18,512 nt of DNA from an uncultured Eubacteriales bacterium (GTDB lineage: Bacteria > Bacillota > Clostridia > Oscillospirales > Oscillospiraceae), in the NCBI GenBank assembly GCA_902492005.1, contig CABUJV010000038.1, positions 1-18,512 of the forward strand. The letters are read 5' to 3'. Position numbers and translations under genes: made by a program. Under the pieces are notes generated by a model. That model did not search any database, had not been told where the DNA came from, and worked only from the letters and a program-made list of their open reading frames with translations. This document shows, one piece after another, positions 14,151 through 18,512 of this stretch; the stretch's first letter is position 1; every line of letters begins with the position of its first letter.

Positions 14151-14322
14151 TTATATCGCATCATCTTCCCCCATGAAGTTAATGCCCAAATGGTGCCAAA
14201 GCCTTGCCCAATATTTGGATTTGTGAAGCGACCATCCTTGCCTTATAATTTCCCAATAAGGGAGGATGATTAAGCGGATGAATCCGCAAATCGTATGCAC
14301 AATGAAGCCCAGATGATTTAAA
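14151..14322 (-). pseudogene. Possible C-terminal remnant of an unknown gene
   Basis: On the minus strand the frame after the DUF6514 terminator reads about 55 residues with a protein-like composition: a hydrophobic stretch (LGFIVHTICGFIRLIILPYW), then WSLHKSKYWARLWHHLGINF and a stop after GEDDAI. No start codon with a ribosome site precedes it, and the frame upstream runs through a terminator hairpin, so it cannot be an intact gene. I do not recognise the family, and it could be chance. Confidence 0.25.
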
Positions 14323-14351
14323 AATGTGCGGCCAAGTGATGGCCGCACATT
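14319..14351 (-). terminator. Intrinsic terminator after the DUF6514 gene
   Basis: A 12-bp perfect stem AATGTGCGGCCA (14323-14334) pairs with 14340-14351 across loop AGTGA. On the minus strand it runs into TTTTTAAA. It starts directly after the stop codon at 14354. Confidence 0.9.
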
Positions 14352-14353
14352 CG

Positions 14354-14599
14354 CTAGGATATCAGGGCAATTACAGCATCTTTGAAGCAGTCCACCGGCA
14401 GGCGGCACATGTTGAAAAGCGCCGCCATACCTTCAACGAGCTCCTTTTCTGTGGAGATATCATGGATGGTCTGTATGACAGAGGAATTTTTTCTGCGGCA
14501 TGTGATGCCAAAGGCTATATATGCTCCATCTTCGCCATGGAGCTCTGATTGGACTACCTCATAGATGGGTGCATAGCTACAGTGAAGCCGGTGTGTCAT
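14354..14599 (-). CDS. DUF6514 family protein
   Basis: An 81-aa soluble protein resembling the small clostridial DUF6514 family. The N-terminal half has YEVVQSELHGEDGAYIAFGITCR, and the C-terminal half has the typical IHDISTEKELVEGMAALFNMCRLPVDCFKDAVIALI, comparable to family sequences of the form DISTD..VE.LV.LCN...L....L.DVV.DFL. The function is unknown. Start ATG 14599 is preceded by GGAGGTAAAGATC, and an intrinsic terminator follows the stop. It lies 89 bp after the end of the 137-aa membrane protein gene and may be the last gene of the sigma-factor operon or independent; I see no clear promoter of its own. Confidence 0.75.
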   Translation of the reverse strand: MTHRLHCSYAPIYEVVQSELHGEDGAYIAFGITCRRKNSSVIQTIHDISTEKELVEGMAALFNMCRLPVDCFKDAVIALIS

Positions 14600-14688
14600 G
14601 ATCTTTACCTCCGTCCTTTTGATAGAACCTTGGGTTCATTTATTAAAACGGAGATATGCAAAAAACATTACAGTCCTTGACAAAATTT

Positions 14689-15102
14689 TTACGTCGTTAG
14701 GTATTCATAAAAAGGTCCCACATACTCCAGTTCCTCATCACCATTGTAGCACCACGCCTCTACCGCGACCCGGTACTCCTTGTTTGCCTGCCAATCAGCA
14801 TAGGTGCCGCCGGCGCCTACGTTCAACCCCGAAACTTTATCGCGATCGGAATCTACGGTACCCCATCCAACGCTGGTCGATACCTGCAATCTTACATAGA
14901 CCTCCGTGTCCGTAATTTCGTCAAAGGGCCAGGCCATCGCCTCTCCCGCCCACCGGATTCCGTCATCTGTCATGACAATCGTTTTTGCTATAGACCGAAA
15001 ATACGCGAATCGTGCCGCCGCGCTGCCAATTCCAATTAATGAACAACATACCAATGCAGCCACAATCAGGATTGTTACAGGTCGAAATGCTTTCCGCTTC
15101 AC
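14689..15102 (-). CDS. Membrane-anchored protein of unknown function
   Basis: A 137-aa protein with an N-terminal membrane segment (residues about 9-33, VTILIVAALVCCSLIGIG), then an exported domain with alternating polar/hydrophobic strands (TIVMTDDGIRWAG, EVYVRLQVSTSVGWGTV, YRVAVEAWCYNG). No known family is recognised. No good lipobox precedes Cys19 or Cys20. The start is GTG 15102 with AGGAGG 7 nt before it, 12 bp after the anti-sigma gene stop, so it is co-transcribed with the sigma/anti-sigma pair and may be a sensor partner or a target of that system. Confidence 0.75.
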   Translation of the reverse strand: MKRKAFRPVTILIVAALVCCSLIGIGSAAARFAYFRSIAKTIVMTDDGIRWAGEAMAWPFDEITDTEVYVRLQVSTSVGWGTVDSDRDKVSGLNVGAGGTYADWQANKEYRVAVEAWCYNGDEELEYVGPFYEYLTT

Positions 15103-15114
15103 AATCGTTCCTCC

Positions 15115-15816
15115 TTATTCCTCAATTAACACCAGGCGTTCACCAATTGCTACAAGCTCATCCATACCCAATACCCCTACTAATTCAAAGGAAGTCTCTC
15201 CGTCAGTCCAGGAAATAAGGCGGTAGATTTCTCCATTAATATCCTTTTCTAAGCCAACAGCCTTGCAGGAGCCGATATAAACATCAGCCAGTGGAGTTCC
15301 CTCATTGTCAGTTGCATGCCCTGTTATGCCGGGCCATTGGACAAACTGTATGCTTTTCCCCTCACCATTTTCAAAAGATATGGAGTAGCAGGTTTCTATC
15401 GTTTGTGCGCTAACCAAGCTGTAATCAGCCGGCAACACCGCAGGAAACCAAAACCGTCCCCAATCTTCTGGTACGAAATCTCTGTCTACTTCGATGGATT
15501 CCATATCTGGCGCATACTGTGTCATTCGCAAGTCACTATACCGGTCAAAACGCTGAACAAAGAAGCTGGTGATTTCTCCCCAAAATGCCCCTGCAGTACC
15601 TACAAGAAGCGCAATTATAGCCGCGGCAACCAACAGCCGTCTGCAAATCACCGTCCACGGCGTCCGTTTTTTCCCGGAGCATAAGGCAATCATGGCATCG
15701 GTATATCTTTTCGAAAAAACATGGGCATCACCTCCATAATCCGCAGCCCGAAGGAGGTCTTCGTCCTCGCTGTTGAGTTCATCGGCCATTATCTGATCCA
15801 GCCAATCCAAACTCAA
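15115..15816 (-). CDS. Anti-sigma-type membrane protein with DUF4367-like domain
   Basis: A 233-aa protein. The N-terminal cytosolic part (1-55) begins SLDWLDQIMADELNSEDEDLL, one membrane helix lies at about 60-82 (LLVAAAIIALLVGTAGAFW), and the exported C-terminal part (about 115-230) resembles DUF4367 (FPAVLPADYSLVSAQ, SISFENGEGKSIQFVQW, YRLISWTDGETSFELVG). This layout and the overlap with the sigma gene fit a membrane anti-sigma factor. The start is TTG 15816 behind GGAGGAGGGG. The gene begins 38 bases before the sigma gene ends, so the two are translationally coupled, as is common for sigma/anti-sigma pairs. Confidence 0.8.
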   Translation of the reverse strand: MSLDWLDQIMADELNSEDEDLLRAADYGGDAHVFSKRYTDAMIALCSGKKRTPWTVICRRLLVAAAIIALLVGTAGAFWGEITSFFVQRFDRYSDLRMTQYAPDMESIEVDRDFVPEDWGRFWFPAVLPADYSLVSAQTIETCYSISFENGEGKSIQFVQWPGITGHATDNEGTPLADVYIGSCKAVGLEKDINGEIYRLISWTDGETSFELVGVLGMDELVAIGERLVLIEE

Positions 15817-16321
15817 ACCCCTCCTCCCGAAGCGCCCTGTGGAGCTTTTGACGGACGCGATATACTGTAGTCCTCACATCGCTGACTGAAATTCCCAACG
15901 TTTTAGATATCTCCGCATCGTGCAGCCCAATCATCCGATATGTGAAGATCGTTTTTTCCTTAGGGGACAGTCCGTGTACGGCTTCTTGAATTGCCATGAT
16001 GGTTTCGGAGGCAGAGACTCTGTCAAATGTGGTGTCTCCGAGTTCAAAGGATAGGCCGTCTACGATTTCCTCGTCTATGTCTATAGCTGGCGTACTCTTT
16101 CTGAGAATATCATAGGCTGCGTTCCTGACGGCATGAAGACAAAACACCTTCTCGGCCCGCTCCGTTTCAAACCTGAGATTGTGAAATGCCTTGAAAATGC
16201 CAACAAATGCTTCCTGGACGGCATCTTCAGATTGTTGCGAGTCGTGAAGGATCGATTGTGCGACGTTATACATGGCGCTTTGATGGCGTTCACAGAATTG
16301 AGAAAACTCGTCTGGGGCCAC
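15779..16321 (-). CDS. ECF-type RNA polymerase sigma factor
   Basis: A 180-aa sigma-70 family protein of ECF size. Region 2 lies at about 8-70 (MYNVAQSILHDSQQSEDAVQEAFVGIFKAFHNL) and region 4 at about 115-165 (LSPKEKTIFTYRMIGLHDAEISKTLGISVSDVRTTVYRVRQKLHRAL). There is no region 1.1 or 3. The start is GTG 16321 with AAGGAGGGG 4-5 nt upstream. A strong sigma-A promoter lies 30 bp further up, so the gene can be made by housekeeping polymerase and need not drive itself. It forms an operon with the overlapping anti-sigma gene and the 137-aa membrane protein. Low GC sets the group apart from the chromosome on the left. Confidence 0.9.
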   Translation of the reverse strand: MAPDEFSQFCERHQSAMYNVAQSILHDSQQSEDAVQEAFVGIFKAFHNLRFETERAEKVFCLHAVRNAAYDILRKSTPAIDIDEEIVDGLSFELGDTTFDRVSASETIMAIQEAVHGLSPKEKTIFTYRMIGLHDAEISKTLGISVSDVRTTVYRVRQKLHRALREEGFEFGLAGSDNGR

Positions 16322-16350
16322 AATACCCCTCCTTAGCTTTGAACGGTTTT

Positions 16351-16379
16351 ATCATATAACAGAAAAATTTGTTTTTCAA
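16351..16379 (-). promoter_or_regulatory. sigma-A promoter of the sigma-factor operon
   Basis: Minus strand TTGAAA (16379-16374), 17 bp, TATGAT (16356-16351), followed by AAGGAGGGG and GTG at 16321. Confidence 0.82.
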
Positions 16380-16418
16380 CTATTTTTATCCTTATTTTAA
16401 TGGTAAATACAATTTCTT

Positions 16419-16751
16419 CTATTTTCTGCGGTTTTGTCTCACCATAACTTTTACGCTCTCGACGATCAGTTCCCTTTGATCATTGTTGAGGCTGCGTATA
16501 TCAGCAATTAAATCCTGTTCTTCACGAGTCATTTCAAGCCAGGTGGCTGGAAGTGGCTCACAATTAAGAATGGTCCAGGGGCTTACATTGAGCCCTTTCG
16601 CAATTTTATAGGCATTTTCTATGGATACGGTTGACTTACCTGTGACGTATGTACTGATTGTGGTTTGAGGAATACCCGTTATCCTAGATAGCTCCCCCTG
16701 TGACATGCCACTCCAATCTAGCAACTCAACAATTTTCTCATTAATAGTCAT
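16419..16751 (-). CDS. XRE family helix-turn-helix regulator
   Basis: A 110-aa protein with a lambda-repressor-like HTH at about 5-62 (WSGMSQGELSRITGIPQTTISTYVTGKSTVSIENAYKIAKGLNVSPWTIL). The C-terminal helical segment (LEMTREEQDLIADIRSLNNDQRELIVESVKVMV) is common in phage or element-borne repressors and probably dimerises. The start is ATG 16751 with GGGGGCGGG 4-5 nt before it, and a promoter lies 20 bp upstream. It points toward the sigma operon (98 bp gap with its own promoter) and away from the HMA-fold gene. No strong terminator is seen after its stop, so some read-through into the sigma operon is possible. Confidence 0.88.
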   Translation of the reverse strand: MTINEKIVELLDWSGMSQGELSRITGIPQTTISTYVTGKSTVSIENAYKIAKGLNVSPWTILNCEPLPATWLEMTREEQDLIADIRSLNNDQRELIVESVKVMVRQNRRK

Positions 16752-16771
16752 TGCCCGCCCCCTTAAAAATA

Positions 16772-16800
16772 ATTATAAGCAGAAAATGTTCCCATTTCAT
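16772..16800 (-). promoter_or_regulatory. Candidate promoter of the XRE gene
   Basis: Minus strand ATGAAA (16800-16795), 17 bp, consensus TATAAT (16777-16772). The -35 box is weak and the -10 is perfect. Confidence 0.6.
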
Positions 16801-17049
16801 CGCAAAACAATATATTAGTTAAAATAAGCATAATAATGCTATACGGGAAAAACATAATGTGCAATATAACAAATCTTAGCAACACATACCCACCAAGGCT
16901 GATTCTCTTTCGTTTGCCCCTGGCTTAAAGATGAAATATCGTTTCCAGGCTGACTGCCCTACGGCATTAGTCCCTAGTATATGACGCAAAACTTTAGTAC
17001 ACACATAAATCACCCCTGGATCAGGCATTCTAATCCAGAGGTGATTAAG
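16801..17049. other. Intergenic region between XRE and HMA-fold genes
   Basis: AT-rich, with no credible gene. It contains a small dyad AGCAT-AATA-ATGCT near 16827-16841 and, at its right end, the large hairpin 17008-17046. A promoter for the HMA-fold gene should be here; TAGTAT at 16975-16980 is a possible -10 without a good -35. Confidence 0.4.
17008..17046 (+). promoter_or_regulatory. Hairpin covering the ribosome site of the HMA-fold gene
   Basis: Arms 17008-17021 (AATCACCCCTGGAT) and 17033-17046 (ATCCAGAGGTGATT) pair over 14 bp with a single C-A mismatch and an 11-nt loop. The right arm contains the Shine-Dalgarno GAGGTGA (17038-17044) that serves GTG 17050, so the folded RNA would hide it. 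Confidence 0.65.
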
Positions 17050-17262
17050 GTGGCACACGAAAGCGTGTATTTTAATGTCAGTAAAGATGTTGGGCTTCAT
17101 GATACTTCGTTGCTTAAACGAGCCCTGGATTCCCTGCCGGGCGTTACCTCCGTCAGCATTGATAAGGGAAGCGGCAGAATAGCAGTAGACTATGACGATA
17201 CCGGAGTTACCAGAAACGAAATTCAAAAGAAAATTGAAATACTAGGATATCCCATCAAGTAG
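17050..17262 (+). CDS. HMA-fold small protein lacking the CxxC metal motif
   Basis: A 70-aa protein with the ferredoxin-like heavy-metal-associated layout: beta strand VYFNVSK, helix SLLKRALDSLPGVTSVSID, strand GRIAVDYDD, helix NEIQKKIEILGYPI. The LPGV.SV and LGY positions match HMA domains and copper chaperones. The usual MxCxxC loop is replaced by DVGLHDTS, and the protein has no cysteine at all; His17-Asp18 sit where the motif would be. The start is GTG 17050, preceded by AGAGGTGA. An in-frame ATG at 16981 would add 23 residues unlike the family and pass through the hairpin. Standard Cu/Zn chaperone activity is unlikely. Confidence 0.75.
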   Translation: MAHESVYFNVSKDVGLHDTSLLKRALDSLPGVTSVSIDKGSGRIAVDYDDTGVTRNEIQKKIEILGYPIK

Positions 17263-17265
17263 TGA

Positions 17266-17296
17266 ATCCCCGCTCCTCCCATCGAGGGGCGGGGAA
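17266..17296 (+). terminator. Hairpin after the HMA-fold gene
   Basis: A 13-bp stem with one G.T pair (17266-17278 with 17284-17296; core TCCCCGC and GCGGGGA), 5-nt loop, four bases after the stop, followed by a short A/T stretch. Confidence 0.75.
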
Positions 17297-17561
17297 TTAT
17301 TCTGGAATCGGCAAACGGAAAAACCCCTCCCGGACGTGGAAGGGGTGGACGCGGGTGAGGTATGGGGATTAAATGAACGGTGCCCGATCACCTGAATCAT
17401 ATTACCTCTAAGTGCATACAAATGTGCTACAGTGGGGGAAATTTTACCGAAAAGAGTAAAGTTTTTCTTGCCTATGCTTACCGGGGGTGATATGATTAAA
17501 TTGGGAGGAAGTACCATTTAGTAGCGCATTTGAAGGAAAAAGGACGGAAGGAGGCTCAAAA
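17297..17561. other. Intergenic region before the 64-aa/acetyltransferase pair
   Basis: It contains a second weak hairpin (ACCCCTCC at 17323-17330 with GG-A-AGGGGT at 17338-17346) and then AT-rich DNA. A nine-codon frame (17492-17521, MIKLGGSTI) follows GGGGGTGA and could be a leader peptide or chance. No convincing promoter was found for the downstream pair, though one should be here. Confidence 0.4.
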
Positions 17562-17756
17562 ATGGCACTCTTAGCTGCGCCAAGGAAGGGCGCATTTTGC
17601 ATTGACTCGCGTGATGCAGGCATGTTAAACACCAGAAGCGAGGCCGTTTTAGAGGCTCTGCAAAAAATTCGGAAGGCCGAAGCCTCCGGGAAAGACACTA
17701 CTCGCTTGCGTCAACTGGATGAAAGAATTTCGACGTTGCGGACCAAAGGGTGGTAG
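17562..17756 (+). CDS. Small protein upstream of the GNAT gene, possible antitoxin-like partner
   Basis: A 64-aa protein, MALLAAPRKGAFCIDSRDAG at the start and a charged helical C-terminus (AVLEALQKIRKAEASGKDTTRLRQLDERISTLRTKGW). The ribosome site GGAGG lies 8 nt before the ATG. It is followed after 8 bp by the GNAT frame, so the two form a small operon. Short proteins directly before GNAT-type acetyltransferases are often antitoxins, but this one lacks the DUF1778/RHH pattern of the known TacA type, so that role is only inferred from position. Confidence 0.65.
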   Translation: MALLAAPRKGAFCIDSRDAGMLNTRSEAVLEALQKIRKAEASGKDTTRLRQLDERISTLRTKGW

Positions 17757-17764
17757 TTCGATAG

Positions 17765-18274
17765 GTGATATATGCGCTTGCCAGCAAAGATGATTTAATG
17801 GGTATTTCCTTCAACTGTGGAAGCGAATATATTGATAAATATTTTAGCGAAGAGCTGCTGGATGACGATGATGCTGTTTCCTATTGTTTTTGGGCGAATG
17901 CTGAAAAACAAGAATTAGTGGGAATAGCATCATTGCCTTGTAGTGGGATAATCATTCGATCTGCCTCTAATTTCAATATAGCCCCGGCTGTAGAAGTAAA
18001 AATATTCGCCGTAGACGAAAGGTTCCAGCACACTATATTCCCGGATGCAGACGAGGATGCGGGGCACTGGAGCGATTACTGTTGGTAGTATCTCACGGAA
18101 ATCATTTATGGCATAACCGACCAGCATTGCGGTGCAAGCCATGTTGTCCTGTACTCCGTGCCCGATGCTGTGACATTTTATAAGCGCCACGGTTTTGCAG
18201 CGTTCGCAGAACTCATGGCTATGCCGTCCAACATGGTGATAGATGGATGCACTCCGATGTTTTTAAATTTGTGA
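17765..18274 (+). pseudogene. GNAT acetyltransferase interrupted by an in-frame amber codon
   Basis: The frame from GTG 17765 encodes YALASKDDLMGISFNCGSEYIDKYF, a middle part with VEVKIFAVDERFQ (strand before the acetyl-CoA site) and then ends at TAG 18086-18088 after WSDYCW. The same frame continues without frameshift for 61 codons to TGA 18272-18274 with the missing C-terminal part of the GNAT fold: LTEIIYGITDQHCGASHVVLYSVPDAVTFYKRHGF. Together they make a complete domain of about 168 residues. The stop sits in TGGTAGTATC, where one extra 3-base unit would explain it. The truncated 107-aa product lacks the C-terminal strand and helix. Read-through of the amber codon is an alternative to decay. 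Confidence 0.78.
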
Positions 18275-18278
18275 CAAT

Positions 18279-18323
18279 AAAACCCGCCCCCCACCACCGC
18301 GAAGGTGATGGGGGCTTGTTTTA
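18279..18323. terminator. Long hairpin between convergent GNAT and phage-type genes
   Basis: AAAAC plus GCCCCC and CACC on the left arm (from 18279) pair with GGTG, GGGGGC and GTTTT on the right arm (to 18322), with small internal mismatches and a GCGAA loop. T-runs at both ends on the two strands make it usable in both directions. It lies just after the minus-strand gene ending at 18326. Confidence 0.82.
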
Positions 18324-18325
18324 TG

Positions 18326-18512
18326 CTATAATCTGCGCACCAGATACCCAACGGCTCCGGAGACCATCAGCCAGATCAGCTTATCCACGATGCCGTCCCA
18401 GCGCTTAGCAGGCTTCTCCGTGAGGGCTTTCACATCGGACTTGATCTCCTTGACATCGGTCTCCACCGTCTCCTGGCGGGTCGCCAGTACCTCCACGGAG
18501 GCCACCAACTTG
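18326..18512 (-). CDS. Phage-type coiled-coil/membrane protein, XhlA-like (C-terminal part)
   Basis: Partial gene: the frame is open to the window edge, so its start is outside; the TTG at 18508 is just an internal codon. About 61 residues are seen. A heptad-like coiled coil (VEVLATRQETVETDVKEIKSDVKALTEKPAKRW) is followed by one membrane helix (LIWLMVSGAVGYLV) and a basic end (RRL). This matches the C-terminus of XhlA-like holin accessory proteins in Firmicute prophages, which sit beside endolysin and holin genes. The GC content rises again here compared with the preceding cargo region. If correct, it places the right end of the window in a prophage lysis module. Confidence 0.65.
   Translation of the reverse strand, partial: KLVASVEVLATRQETVETDVKEIKSDVKALTEKPAKRWDGIVDKLIWLMVSGAVGYLVRRL

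Larger units (their letters stand above)
14069..14353. other. AT-rich gene-free stretch beside the att fragment
   Basis: Low-GC DNA with runs such as CTATATATCTTTTTATATTC and TCTATATATTTTATATC and no gene with a start and ribosome site. It holds a possible remnant reading frame (14151-14322, minus) and the terminator of the DUF6514 gene (14319-14351). Confidence 0.5.

Noticed and set aside
14324..14548. 74-aa plus-strand frame
   Set aside because: It starts inside the DUF6514 terminator hairpin and is antisense to the DUF6514 gene, which has the better start, ribosome site and family match.
16876..17226. 116-aa minus-strand frame
   Set aside because: It is antisense to the HMA-fold gene and passes through the 17008-17046 hairpin; there is no ribosome site and no domain.
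17492..17521. Nine-codon frame MIKLGGSTI behind GGGGGTGA
   Set aside because: Too short to support on its own; the ribosome-site spacing is only 2-3 nt. Mentioned only as a possible leader.
17444..17698. 84-aa minus-strand frame
   Set aside because: It is antisense to the 64-aa gene, which has GGAGG and a downstream partner.
1..18512. CRISPR array, transposase or IS ends
   Set aside because: No regularly spaced repeats, no transposase-like protein and no terminal inverted repeats flanking a gene were seen.

Overview
The window comes from a GC-rich Firmicute, most likely a gut clostridium of the Oscillospiraceae/Flavonifractor type. The evidence is strong AGGAGG-type ribosome sites, sigma-A promoters with 17-bp spacers, and small families typical of that group: XpaC/TelA, DUF2812, DUF6514 and an RHH protein beginning MKKFKLP. 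The genus is an inference from gene families only.

From 1 to 14040 the DNA is very GC-rich and tightly packed. (1) An envelope operon on the minus strand, xpaC-telA-lemA-TPM protein (3437 down to 1). (2) A divergent catabolic-type threonine dehydratase with an ACT domain (3582-4802), sharing a back-to-back promoter region with xpaC. (3) rpe-recR (5123-6402), ended by a textbook terminator. (4) A divergent pair of tiny genes, an unknown 67-aa protein and an RHH DNA-binding protein, with symmetric repeats between them. (5) A five-gene minus-strand operon with overlapping or abutting genes: padR, two DUF2812 membrane proteins, a flavin reductase and an L-asparaginase (11351 down to 6940). Its promoter sits inside a long inverted repeat. 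(6) ilvD and a divergent FadR-type GntR regulator, with two copies of the TNGTNNNACNA operator consensus next to the ilvD promoter.

At 14044-14068 lies an isolated 25-nt tRNA 3' end (T-loop to CCA, minus strand) without the rest of the tRNA. This is the usual scar of tRNA-targeted integration. To its right, base composition falls sharply and gene types change: DUF6514 protein, a membrane-anchored unknown protein, a sigma/anti-sigma pair, an XRE regulator, a cysteine-less HMA-fold protein behind a hairpin that covers its ribosome site, and a 64-aa protein followed by an acetyltransferase gene broken by an in-frame amber codon. At the right edge is the C-terminus of a phage-type coiled-coil plus membrane protein (XhlA-like). 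I read 14044 onward as one end of an integrated element, probably a prophage with cargo genes between the lysis region and the attachment site. The intact tRNA and integrase would then lie beyond the right edge. No complete RNA gene, CRISPR array or insertion sequence is visible.
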